Shown: in pieces, positions 7,401 through 13,717 of the stretch
How positions within the stretch are numbered: position 1 is the first letter of the stretch
Layout: each line of letters starts with the position of its first letter
The notes under the pieces: generated by a model
The model's input: only the letters and a program-made list of their open reading frames with translations
The model's database searches: none
Told to the model about the DNA's origin: nothing
NCBI GenBank assembly: GCA_019751935.1
Contig: JAIEMR010000004.1
Coordinates: 1 to 14,219, forward strand
Direction: 5' to 3'
Source of the DNA: Alphaproteobacteria bacterium
GTDB taxonomy: Bacteria; Pseudomonadota; Alphaproteobacteria; Paracaedibacterales; CAIULA01
Length of the DNA stretch: 14,219 nucleotides
Position numbers and translations under genes: made by a program

Positions 7401-8100
7401 GCTTGGGAATTATGATCTAGCGGAACAATATTATAATCAAGCACTTATAACAGCCCAGGAAACAGGTAATCAACTTGAAGAGGCCCAAGCTCATCTTTCT
7501 TTTGGTCAAATTAAGATGAAAACAGGTAAAAATGAACAAGCACAAACTCATTTAAACAGAGCATTAAATCTTTCTAATATATTAAGAGATACCTTAATGC
7601 AAGCTACAGCCTGGAGAGAAATTGCTAATCTTGCTAGAAACTTAAATCACTTTGACCAAGCCTCTATTGCCTATCAACGCGCTTTAACACTTTTAAAATT
7701 TAAAGAAAACAGCATATATGAAGCAAAAATTTTAAGTGAAATTGCAAAATTAGAAACTTTAAGAGGTCATTATCAAAAGGCCTATGTTCTTTACAATCAA
7801 GCAGAGACCATATTTAAAAACTCAGGTGAAAGTTGTAATCTTGCCCGCATAATGACGGGTATTGGAGAGTTAGAGTTTGCAAAAAATGATTATCAAAAAG
7901 CATCTGATGCTTATAAAAAAGCCGTAGACATTTATGGCAATGATCATGATCTTATAGGAAAAGCTGAGGTCCTTTTAGAGCTAGCAAAAATTGAGAAAAA
8001 ATTAGGTACTCCGGAAGCTCATCAACAATATACTCAAGAAGCAATCCAAATCTTAAAAGACCTAGATGCTACTAAATTGTTAAAAAATGTAGCCTTATAA
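4468..8100 (+). CDS. Giant membrane-anchored TPR protein with 24 in-register 40-residue repeats
   Basis: The protein has 1210 residues. Two hydrophobic segments (about 12-30 and 41-62) flank a basic loop (HKNEQGKKR), so by the positive-inside rule the loop is cytoplasmic and the long C-terminal part would be periplasmic (inference). A Ser/Thr/Pro-rich linker follows (about 66-125), then two irregular TPR-like units. From residue 210 to 1169 there are 24 units, each exactly 40 residues, and then a final degenerate unit. The consensus begins GLGxLE and continues G-x-Y-x-x-A, then a Y..AL core and often RGEA-x-x-L at the end. This 40-residue spacing is longer than the classical 34 and recalls LGN/rapsyn-type TPRs and eukaryote-like TPR proteins of intracellular bacteria. 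No catalytic domain is visible; a scaffold or host-interaction role is speculative. It converges on the pseudokinase gene with a 3-base gap. Confidence 0.85.
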   Translation: MNWALAFFKNYPYLPFFILNLFLCLFLIWADHKNEQGKKRIYVFFIPYIGASILIALGLSYFMKDSSQDNLKLTPSTSSSLNEKKSSTDNTSVPDFVTSPFQVDYQPEMEIFTPPLKKESEDGLEGKRLFSLAEKLRIAEKIEEAFELYTQARILFKNSDESVSEAYAALRLASLRTLMNHTTEAKELLLICLENFKKAEDKFGLAFVYRELGKINYHTGQYDRATADYNQALSLFKALKNAKGEAQVLRDMGDKERIIGNFDKASGFYTEALSIFGRIGYRRGEAFSLRGVAHIECAKENHQEAKKLYGRSLTFFKQIGDRRGEAKVLRGLGDVEVKIGHYDQARVVYEQSLTLFKEVKEPRGIIKSLIGLGTLEFKIGNNHKAIHLFEEALNMSRQINAPWEEAYALYWCGILHKYLADYDKAKKAFDRAIEIYQTIKSPFGEHKIWTEIGSLKRKLGDFQGALAAYQQAITISRLINHEKGEADAYIGLGTLEHYTNYYDEAERNFNLALNIAKKIKSKRVISCAYLGLANVKRMVGSLEEARTFYMRALEGFTEINDGLAKAKTLYGLALLESHLSSYDESRDFLDQAYVIFKKLGDREFQSKVLSEKGHIELVRGNPDTPRGFFEEGAILAKEIGDRWSEAYALWGLGAINFKEGDIDQATYYFEESARLCEIISEKTSLGLSLQALGGISSIAGDYNKAQTIFERALVLCRESNFPNGEARVLLGLADLNVTLGNFHNARTQYNEALILFKKVGYLRGETRALYGLGELELKLSKYEKSRSSLEECFLIAKQIGDPQAEGKALLGMCKLDATLGNWGQALNSCEQSLSLFKKNKYLRGEAEVIRTLGKMENSCSNFREARGAFEQSHDISRHIKDRQQEAESLLYLALADIALNKYDNAKLYLGSSLSIYKGLNNRYGEALVLEGFGYLEFMLSHYKQAKIFYQQALNVFQEMSTPYPKIRVLRFMGDIEKKLGNYDLAEQYYNQALITAQETGNQLEEAQAHLSFGQIKMKTGKNEQAQTHLNRALNLSNILRDTLMQATAWREIANLARNLNHFDQASIAYQRALTLLKFKENSIYEAKILSEIAKLETLRGHYQKAYVLYNQAETIFKNSGESCNLARIMTGIGELEFAKNDYQKASDAYKKAVDIYGNDHDLIGKAEVLLELAKIEKKLGTPEAHQQYTQEAIQILKDLDATKLLKNVAL
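5095..7974 (+). repeat. 24 consecutive 120-bp coding repeats (TPR units)
   Basis: Within the TPR gene, 2880 bases encode 24 units of exactly 40 codons (120 bp) with no insertion or deletion between them. The units are diverged in DNA sequence, so the array is not a recent tandem duplication. Fixed codon positions recur: Gly-x-Gly at the unit start, Gly near position 11, Tyr/Phe 13, Ala 16, Tyr/Phe 20, Ala/Ser-Leu 23-24, Glu-Ala about 36-37, and Leu 40. Confidence 0.9.
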
Positions 8101-8103
8101 ATT

Positions 8104-9837
8104 TTATCGAAATGGCGCTTGATTGGCATCTTTTTCAATTCTTGTAAATTTACAAATGTTATTTACAGAGAGACGGTTAAGCTCGTACAACGTTTTTTCC
8201 TTCTCCTTGTCTCTGAAAGGCAATGTAACAATTATGTTTTTACCAACAGGCCCCTTTGGTTCCAGATGAAAACTGCCATGATGCAATTTTATAAACTTTT
8301 CAATTACCGGAAAATCTAAACGAGTCGCATCATCAAATGCTCTTGACCCATCATTTTCAAATCGCTCACTTATTCTACGGATATCTTTTTCATCAAAAGC
8401 AAATCCGTTGTCTTCTAAAGTGACAATTAGGTAAGCCTGGTCATTCTCAATCTTAAGGGAAGTAGAGATTTTTATAACTCCACCTTTTGGGCTATATTCA
8501 AAACTAAGCGAAATTAACCCCAAAATAACCTGCTTAAATCGAAGTTCGTCCGCCAGGAGAGGTGGTAGATTTGAACATAAAGTCGATTTTATCCTTATAT
8601 TTCTGATAAAAGCTGCCTGAAGTTGAACCGAAATGCATTCATAAATAAGTGAATTAACATTCAGATATGTTAAATTGAGACTATCTCTTTTTGAACTATC
8701 AAGGCTAATTGCAGACTTATAGATGCTTTCTATAAGCTCAAGCTGTCTTGCTGGAGGTAATGTAACATCAATTTCTTTACGAGCACATTTGTATAAAATA
8801 TCTGAAAAGATAATAATTTGTTGCAAAGATTCTTCTTTTTCGTTTTTCATTTGTCTTATTAAGTTAGCCTTAGTTCTTTCTGAAGTTCTAGCAACCGAAA
8901 GCATGTTGCGCCTGAAAAAATATACAAGAATTGAACATAGCAATCCTAAAGCTAACAGCTCAATAATTCTAGGAAGAATGAGCAGTTGAAATTCTTTATA
9001 AAGAACTCTTTGATCAAAACCCGTCAAAATATAAAAAGGATAATTTCTAACTTTTTTGTAATAAGAGTATTTAATATTCTTATAGCCTATTTGATTTTCA
9101 AAAGCTCCCTCCTGGCCAGAGAAAATAGAAATATCCTCAAGAAGATCTTTGTAATAAGAGCTATCAGGATCTATGGCATTACCTGGAGATTGCAAAACGA
9201 TCCGCATATTTTCATCAAGAATAATGTAACTAATTTGAGTATTTCGAAGGGCCGTTTGTATTTTACTATTAATCTCTGCAAGACCAAATCCTACGCTCAA
9301 ACCTCCCAAATATCCACCCTTATCGTCTGTGATTCCCATAACACCTGGGATTTCACGGAGTCCACTTGTAAGACTAAGAGTTGTTCTTGATAAATGAAGT
9401 TTCCAAGGATCTTTCATGTATTGTTTTGGTAATTGTGAAGAAGAAACATCAACAGGGGTTGGACAAATCCCTGAATGCCAATCAAAAAAGAGTTTGTTAT
9501 CCGGCCCTATCCACCCAAGATTCATCCAATTTAGAGGGTTCGTAAATTTAAAACTTTCATCTTTATCTTTGCCAATAATATTAGCAATGCTCTGAATATC
9601 TTTTTCTCCTAGCCCAGAGATCTGCTTGCCAATATGGAACATTAACTGGTTTGTTTGCCCAAAAACTTCATAAAGCGTTTCTTCTATCTGATTAGCTTCA
9701 CTACGAAGGTCTTGCTTTGAAGTGTTATAATGAGAAAAATAAAGAATGACAATCGAGATAAGCCCAGCAACACCTACGAATGAAAACGTAATAAAAAAAC
9801 AAGATACTGGATTACTAAAGAGAGAAATTCTTCTCAT
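8104..9837 (-). CDS. Membrane sensor histidine kinase-like protein, probable pseudokinase
   Basis: The 577 residues are laid out like a sensor kinase: a membrane helix (about 12-34), an extracytoplasmic sensor region (about 36-285) that looks Cache/PDC-like (GVMGITDDKGGYLGG near 165-180), a second membrane helix (about 287-307), a dimerisation-like helix pair (315-385), and an HATPase-like domain (about 395-543). The catalytic signatures are lost. The H-box position reads MKNEKEESL (330-338), with Asn332 where His belongs. The N-box reads GLISLSFEYSP, with Gly440 and Leu444 replacing both Asn. G1 is DNGFAF, with Ala480 for Gly. The G2 glycines are Ala504, Arg506 and Asp508. The fold seems kept (ADELRFKQV, KFIKLHHG), so it should sense or bind rather than phosphorylate. 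AAAGGA precedes the ATG. It lies 60 bases after an XRE gene on the same strand. Confidence 0.8.
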   Translation of the reverse strand: MRRISLFSNPVSCFFITFSFVGVAGLISIVILYFSHYNTSKQDLRSEANQIEETLYEVFGQTNQLMFHIGKQISGLGEKDIQSIANIIGKDKDESFKFTNPLNWMNLGWIGPDNKLFFDWHSGICPTPVDVSSSQLPKQYMKDPWKLHLSRTTLSLTSGLREIPGVMGITDDKGGYLGGLSVGFGLAEINSKIQTALRNTQISYIILDENMRIVLQSPGNAIDPDSSYYKDLLEDISIFSGQEGAFENQIGYKNIKYSYYKKVRNYPFYILTGFDQRVLYKEFQLLILPRIIELLALGLLCSILVYFFRRNMLSVARTSERTKANLIRQMKNEKEESLQQIIIFSDILYKCARKEIDVTLPPARQLELIESIYKSAISLDSSKRDSLNLTYLNVNSLIYECISVQLQAAFIRNIRIKSTLCSNLPPLLADELRFKQVILGLISLSFEYSPKGGVIKISTSLKIENDQAYLIVTLEDNGFAFDEKDIRRISERFENDGSRAFDDATRLDFPVIEKFIKLHHGSFHLEPKGPVGKNIIVTLPFRDKEKEKTLYELNRLSVNNICKFTRIEKDANQAPFR

Positions 9838-9857
9838 TCTGGATGTCCTTTTATAAC

Positions 9858-9888
9858 AGTATACTCTTGTTTAAAAACGAGAGAACAA
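9858..9888 (-). promoter_or_regulatory. Candidate promoter and dyad between the XRE gene and the pseudokinase gene
   Basis: On the minus strand, TTGTTC (9883-9888) and TATACT (9858-9863) are 19 bases apart. The spacer is filled by an imperfect palindrome, CTCTTGTTTAAAAACGAGAG (9864-9883), in which 8 of 10 positions per half are symmetric. Such a layout fits an operator, perhaps for the XRE protein encoded just upstream. The 19-base spacing and modest -35 make the promoter itself weak. Read-through from the XRE gene is also possible. Confidence 0.35.
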
Positions 9889-9897
9889 ACTGGTCAA

Positions 9898-10371
9898 CTA
9901 GGGAAGCTGTTCTTTCGTTTTATCTATAAGCCATTTAGAAAAATATTTATCTGGTGCCTTCATATTATTTCCTTGAGAATAGGTGTAAATTTCTTCGGCA
10001 ATTTCAAGTATTTTTTCCCTAGAAAAAATTACTTTTTCTTGCTCTAAAAGAAGATTAACCTCTTGAAAACATTGCAAATAAAGATTTTGATCCCAGTTTA
10101 TTTTTTCTCTTTCTGCATTTTGTAAAGAAGAAAAAGTGGTCTTTGTTTGATGTGCTGAAGGTGACGCAATATCCTCATCTATAAGATCAGTAATCTTACA
10201 GCCCAAAGCATGAGCAATAGCCTTAATAATCGTAACGCTAGGATTTTTGGAACGTCCATAAAGAATGTTCTGGACTGCACTTGGCTTTAAACCAGCTTTT
10301 TTTTCAAGCGCATGCGTTGAAAGGCCTTTTTCATGAATGCGCTCTTTAATTTTTTTGCTTAGCGATTGCAT
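9898..10371 (-). CDS. XRE-family transcriptional regulator with a C-terminal helical domain
   Basis: This is a DNA-binding regulator of 157 residues. Residues 4-65 form a Cro/C1-type helix-turn-helix: LSKKIKERIHEKGLSTHALE, then KKAGLKPSAVQNILYGRSKNP as the recognition helix region, then SVTIIKAIAHALGCKITDLI. Residues 66-90 look like a polar linker. The remaining part (about 91-157) is predicted helical, with YLQCFQEVN, ILEIAEEIYTYS and a terminal KYFSKWLIDK. It shows no peptidase (LexA/CI-type) signature, so it is not a self-cleaving phage repressor. It lies upstream of the pseudokinase on the same strand (60-base gap) and divergent from a small exported-protein gene, so it may control either or both. 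The ATG at 10371 has only a weak AGG nearby. The target and signal are unknown. Confidence 0.8.
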   Translation of the reverse strand: MQSLSKKIKERIHEKGLSTHALEKKAGLKPSAVQNILYGRSKNPSVTIIKAIAHALGCKITDLIDEDIASPSAHQTKTTFSSLQNAEREKINWDQNLYLQCFQEVNLLLEQEKVIFSREKILEIAEEIYTYSQGNNMKAPDKYFSKWLIDKTKEQLP

Positions 10372-10627
10372 TTTGATTTTTTGCCTAGTTTTAGATAATT
10401 AATAATTACGCTTAGTGCATGCTACTACAGTATTGAATTTTGTTCAAGTACAAAAATACCCCCTATAATATAGCTGTCATTTTCATGATTTTTTTAAAAT
10501 TGCGTAAAAGGTACCCCCGTAAAAATTACCTATGCACATTTACATAATTTTCATTGATAATGCTGAAAGATTGCGGTATTTAGTTAACATAATATGCGTA
10601 TATATACATAATTTGAGGTAATCTAAA
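10372..10627. promoter_or_regulatory. Divergent regulatory region between the two XRE units
   Basis: This 256-base gap separates the minus-strand XRE gene from the plus-strand small-gene pair. It holds a dyad TTGAA-N5-TTCAA (10433-10447), a plus-strand promoter candidate TTGTTC (10440-10445) / TATAAT (10464-10469) with an 18-base spacer, and three related boxes (listed separately). A second plus-strand promoter candidate close to the gene is TTAGTT (10580-10585) / TATACA (10603-10608). GAGGT at 10615-10619 is the ribosome binding site of the following gene. A minus-strand promoter for the XRE gene is less clear; TTGAAC with a 17-base spacer to TAGCAT is the best I see. Confidence 0.4.
10448..10530 (+). 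repeat. Three related GTA-A-rich-TACC boxes
   Basis: The boxes are GTACAAAAATACCCCC (10448-10463), GTAAAAGGTACCCCC (10504-10518) and GTAAAAATTACC (10519-10530). The last two are directly adjacent, start to start 15 bases, and share 10 of 12 positions. The first overlaps the spacer of a promoter candidate. They look like repeated binding sites for one protein, plausibly one of the two flanking XRE regulators. Confidence 0.35.
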
Positions 10628-10879
10628 ATGTTACAAAATCAAATTTACAAGTTTTCGGTCCTTTATAACCTTATGGTCTTTATTAATCTAGGGGCGTTTT
10701 ATGCCGAAGAAGATAATTTCAAAGACCTTATCGTTACAGAAATACCTTATAAGTCTTGCCGTAAACCCTTATCACAACATCCAAATAAACAAAATTATCC
10801 AGTAACAGAAGATAGCTTTGCTTTTAACAACATAACCTACGAACACATAGACTTAAAAGACATTAACCGTACCTATTAG
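10628..10879 (+). CDS. Small exported protein of unknown function
   Basis: I do not recognise this 83-residue protein. It begins with a lysine-containing head and a hydrophobic core (about 8-25), followed by GAFYA and then acidic EED, which fits a signal peptidase I site after residue 26. The mature part would be only about 57 residues, polar, without repeats or membrane segments, and with one cysteine (in YKSCRKPL), so no internal disulfide. A clear Shine-Dalgarno sequence (GAGGT, 8 bases before the ATG) and a promoter-rich upstream region support it as a real gene. It lies 32 bases before a small XRE regulator and is divergent from another. Export of a very small protein next to two regulators would fit a signal or effector peptide, but that is a guess. 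Confidence 0.6.
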   Translation: MLQNQIYKFSVLYNLMVFINLGAFYAEEDNFKDLIVTEIPYKSCRKPLSQHPNKQNYPVTEDSFAFNNITYEHIDLKDINRTY

Positions 10880-10911
10880 ATTTCAACTCGCTGTAATAAA
10901 AGGAGAAAAAA

Positions 10912-11172
10912 ATGTACGCAAGACAAACAAATTTTCCAGAACACAATATAAATGCTGATTTTATGATTGGAAGAGCCATTCAAAAAATTAGAGAATTAAA
11001 AAAAATAAGTCCATCTGACCTTTCAACTTCACTTGAGTGGAGTCATCATGCTTTGAGAGCTTATGAAGAAGGGTATTTCCCTATCAGTGCAACAGCTCTT
11101 TACATGCTCTGCAACGCACTTGAAATTCATATTGATGATTTTTATAAAGTTGCTTTTGAGCAAACGCACTAA
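10912..11172 (+). CDS. Small XRE-family helix-turn-helix regulator
   Basis: The 86 residues are almost entirely one Cro/C1-type DNA-binding domain (about 18-80): MIGRAIQKIRELKKISPSDL, then STSLEWSHHALRAYEEGYFP as the turn and recognition helix, and ALYMLCNALEIHIDDFYKV as the closing helices. The basic residues and YEEG resemble the usual YExG of this family. There is no effector domain, so it probably acts as a simple dimeric repressor or activator. A strong AGGAG 7 bases before the ATG predicts good translation. It follows the small exported-protein gene by 32 bases, most likely in one transcript, and ends before a strong hairpin. Autoregulation from the repeat-bearing region upstream is plausible. 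Confidence 0.8.
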   Translation: MYARQTNFPEHNINADFMIGRAIQKIRELKKISPSDLSTSLEWSHHALRAYEEGYFPISATALYMLCNALEIHIDDFYKVAFEQTH

Positions 11173-11187
11173 TACAACAACCTAAAG

Positions 11188-11222
11188 ACAAGAAGATTGA
11201 ACATTCCTCCCAATCTTCTTGT
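11188..11222. terminator. Hairpin terminator between convergent genes
   Basis: ACAAGAAGATTG (11188-11199) and CAATCTTCTTGT (11211-11222) form a perfect 12-bp stem with an 11-base loop, 15 bases after the XRE stop and 8 bases after the recN stop in the other direction. T-rich sequence follows on the plus strand (TTCTTT) and a shorter one on the minus strand. It probably serves both convergent transcripts. Confidence 0.75.
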
Positions 11223-11230
11223 TTCTTTCC

Positions 11231-12922
11231 TCATACCTTAGAATTCGAACGCTCTAAAAGCTGCTGTGCTGCTGCTCTTGCTTCATTTGTGACAGTAGAA
11301 CCTGAAAGCATGCGTGCAATTTCCTCCAAGCGATCACCCTGCTTAAGAGTATCCACAAAAGTTACCATTTTATGTTCCTGTTCTTTTTTACAAACATGGA
11401 AATGATGCTGTGCATATGCGGCAACTTGTGGGGAATGTGTAATTGCTAACACTTGGACATTTTTCCCAAGAAGGGAGAGACGTTGACCGATTGCAGCAGC
11501 CACTGCCCCCCCAACGCCAGTGTCTATTTCATCAAAAATAATCGTCGATATATAGCCATGGTGAGAAAGAACCACCTTTAAAGCCAGCATTAAACGAGCC
11601 ATTTCACCGCCAGAGGCTGCTTTTGCTAGAGGAGCTAATTCTTGTCCCTTGTTAGCTGCTATTAAGAATTCAATATGATCAAAACCTCTTGATCCCGGCT
11701 GATTTTCTTTTTTCACATCAATTCGAAACGTTGCGTGATCCAGCTTCAAACTCGGCAACTCTGCCATAACTCGCTCGCTCAAAGCTTTTGCGGCCCCTAA
11801 GCGAATCTCATGGGTCTTGTCAGCTAACCTAGTATACTCATTCAAGCATTTTGTTACTGCAACTTCGTATGAATGCAAACGCCCCTCACCTTCACTCAAA
11901 GTCTCAATGGCGAGCTGCGCCTGTTGATGGGACGTATAAAGCTCTATAGGCTGAAGGCCATATTTACGAGCAACCGCCCTTAAGGCATAAAGGCGCTCTT
12001 CGATGGTATTTAATTTCAGTGAACTTTCTTGGTTTAGATCATAAAGCCCTCGAAGCAGCTCATAAGCCTCTTGCAGTTCTATACTGGCTCTATCCAAAGC
12101 TTCAGCCGCATCTTTTAATTCTTTTAGACCAATGACATTAACGCGCTCTAAGTTTTTCTGAACTGAATATAAGGCTGTTTGAAAATCTGTAGGTGTTCTA
12201 AGAGCCGTCAACGCCTCTTGCACAGCATCTGAAATCTTCCCATAATGAGCAATATCTTGGCGCTCTTGTAAAAGTGATTCCTCCTCCCCTTCTTTCGGAG
12301 AAAGTTTTTCTAAATCTTTTAAAATCTGCTGGTAATAAGCTTGTTTTTTTATGGCTTCTTCTTGCAGAATGCGTTGATGAGTTAATTCTTCTTCTGCATT
12401 CTTTAAGGCTTTATAAGCATCGGCTAATAAGATCAACAAGCCCTCCATTTCAGGGCTATGACCAATTGCAAAACTATCTAGAATTTTATGATGCAAATTC
12501 ACATTCATCAAATGATCAAACTGGCCATGTATTTCAAGAATTAACTGACCAATCTCCCGCAAAAGCCCAATGCTGACTGGATGATCATTTAAAAGAGCTC
12601 GGCTCTTATTATTATGATGCAAAATACGTCTCAAAATTAAAGAGGTATCTTTTACGTCAAACCCTTGTTCTTCTAATAAAACCAACAAAGGGTGAGAGCT
12701 AGAAAGGGCACTTAAATCAAATTCAGCTGAAACAACAGCCTGCTCAGCCCCACGGCGGATAAGGGATGTATCGCCTCGCATCCCCAAAGCCAAGCTCAAG
12801 GAATCTAAAAGAATTGATTTTCCCGCACCTGTTTCCCCTGTTAAGGCACTAAATCCTTCATGAAACTCTAGATCAAGCGCCTCTATAAGGACGACATCAC
12901 GGATAGATATGCCCATTAGCAT
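11231..12922 (-). CDS. recN: DNA repair protein RecN
   Basis: RecN is an SMC-like ATPase of the cytoplasm that acts early in double-strand break repair with RecA. The 563 residues (about 550-560 is usual) show Walker A GETGAGKS (29-36), IHGQFDHLMN (131-140), which is the RecN HGQ/D-H region, a long coiled-coil middle (about 165-385), signature ASGGEMARLMLA (436-447), Walker B IIFDEIDTGVGG (461-472), and the switch region THSPQVAAYA (495-504). Every catalytic motif is intact. The ATG at 12922 is preceded by AGGGAA; a second ATG two codons on would also serve. The gene follows bamD by 12 bases on the same strand and is surely co-transcribed. In many alphaproteobacteria ligA follows recN, but here a terminator and the convergent XRE gene follow instead. 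Confidence 0.97.
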   Translation of the reverse strand: MLMGISIRDVVLIEALDLEFHEGFSALTGETGAGKSILLDSLSLALGMRGDTSLIRRGAEQAVVSAEFDLSALSSSHPLLVLLEEQGFDVKDTSLILRRILHHNNKSRALLNDHPVSIGLLREIGQLILEIHGQFDHLMNVNLHHKILDSFAIGHSPEMEGLLILLADAYKALKNAEEELTHQRILQEEAIKKQAYYQQILKDLEKLSPKEGEEESLLQERQDIAHYGKISDAVQEALTALRTPTDFQTALYSVQKNLERVNVIGLKELKDAAEALDRASIELQEAYELLRGLYDLNQESSLKLNTIEERLYALRAVARKYGLQPIELYTSHQQAQLAIETLSEGEGRLHSYEVAVTKCLNEYTRLADKTHEIRLGAAKALSERVMAELPSLKLDHATFRIDVKKENQPGSRGFDHIEFLIAANKGQELAPLAKAASGGEMARLMLALKVVLSHHGYISTIIFDEIDTGVGGAVAAAIGQRLSLLGKNVQVLAITHSPQVAAYAQHHFHVCKKEQEHKMVTFVDTLKQGDRLEEIARMLSGSTVTNEARAAAQQLLERSNSKV

Positions 12923-12934
12923 GTCAAATTTCCC

Positions 12935-13717
12935 TTATTGCAGGGCTTCTGGTACCATGTTTTTCATTAAACTGTATGCATCCGCATACCAATCTGAATT
13001 AGGGTAATTGTGACCTAAGACTGCAGCAACCTCTTGTGCTTCTTTTCTGAGTCCCAAAGCAAGATAACATTCAATCATACGATGCAAAGCCTCAGGCACG
13101 TGTGATGTCGTTTGATATTTGCTAACAACCTCTTTAAAACGATTGATTGCGGGTAAATATGCTATTTGTTTTTGATAATAACGACCAATATCCATTTCCT
13201 TACCAGCCAAGTGATCAAGAATAAGGTCTACTTTAAATTTAGCATCTTTCGCATATGGACTGGATGGAAAACGATTTACAACCTCTTGAAAAGCCTTCAA
13301 TGCTAATTCGCATGGTTTTTGGTCTCGTTCTATAATTGGAATCTGTTCATAGTGACAAAGCCCAAGCATATAAAACGCGTACGCAACTTCTGGATGACCC
13401 GGATGTAATTGGATAAAGACGTTAAAGTTCTCAATAGCTTCGTCATATTTTTTTGCTTCATAATAACAATAAGCTGACATTAACTGTGCTTTTAATGCCC
13501 AATTCGAATAAGGATGCTGACGTTCAACTTCAGCGAAAGCTTTTGCTGCTTTTTCATACTTGCCGGCTTCGAAACGATCCATTGCCGTATTATAAAGTTC
13601 TTCTACTGTACGATCAGTGTAAGCTTCTTCTTTATCCGCACATGCACTAAGAAGCATAGCAACAAGCAAAAACTTAAAAAAATGATATCGACGCTGCTGA
13701 TTTAACAACTGCAACAC
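12935..13717 (-). CDS. bamD: Outer membrane assembly lipoprotein BamD (ComL)
   Basis: BamD is an essential lipoprotein of the BAM complex, which inserts beta-barrel proteins into the outer membrane. The 260 residues start with a long basic head and a lipoprotein signal ending LLSAC, so Cys26 is lipidated. TPRs follow, with the family landmarks YNTAMDRFEAGKYEKAAKAF, VERQHPYSNWALKAQLM, IIERDQKP (the BamD-specific insertion before the third TPR), NRFPSSPYAKDA, and AINRFKEVVSKYQTTSHVPEAL. The start codon is GTG at 13717. The frame has a stop 10 bases upstream and the next in-frame ATG would remove most of the signal peptide, so a non-ATG start (GTG or the adjacent TTG) is required. No strong ribosome site is visible. 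It heads the bamD-recN unit. Confidence 0.95.
   Translation of the reverse strand: MLQLLNQQRRYHFFKFLLVAMLLSACADKEEAYTDRTVEELYNTAMDRFEAGKYEKAAKAFAEVERQHPYSNWALKAQLMSAYCYYEAKKYDEAIENFNVFIQLHPGHPEVAYAFYMLGLCHYEQIPIIERDQKPCELALKAFQEVVNRFPSSPYAKDAKFKVDLILDHLAGKEMDIGRYYQKQIAYLPAINRFKEVVSKYQTTSHVPEALHRMIECYLALGLRKEAQEVAAVLGHNYPNSDWYADAYSLMKNMVPEALQ

Noticed and set aside
5095..7974. Regular 120-bp periodicity as a CRISPR or satellite array
   Set aside because: The periodicity is in the protein (TPR units); the DNA units are too diverged and there are no spacers.
8119..9390. Plus-strand frames opposite the pseudokinase gene
   Set aside because: They are antisense to a well-supported sensor protein and show no family signature.
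10372..10627. Replication origin or phage attachment site in the AT-rich gap
   Set aside because: No DnaA-box cluster, integrase or flanking tRNA is visible; the short repeats fit operators better.
10628..11172. Toxin-antitoxin pair (small protein plus XRE)
   Set aside because: The small protein has a signal peptide and no toxin fold I can recognise, so the toxin-antitoxin label is not supported.
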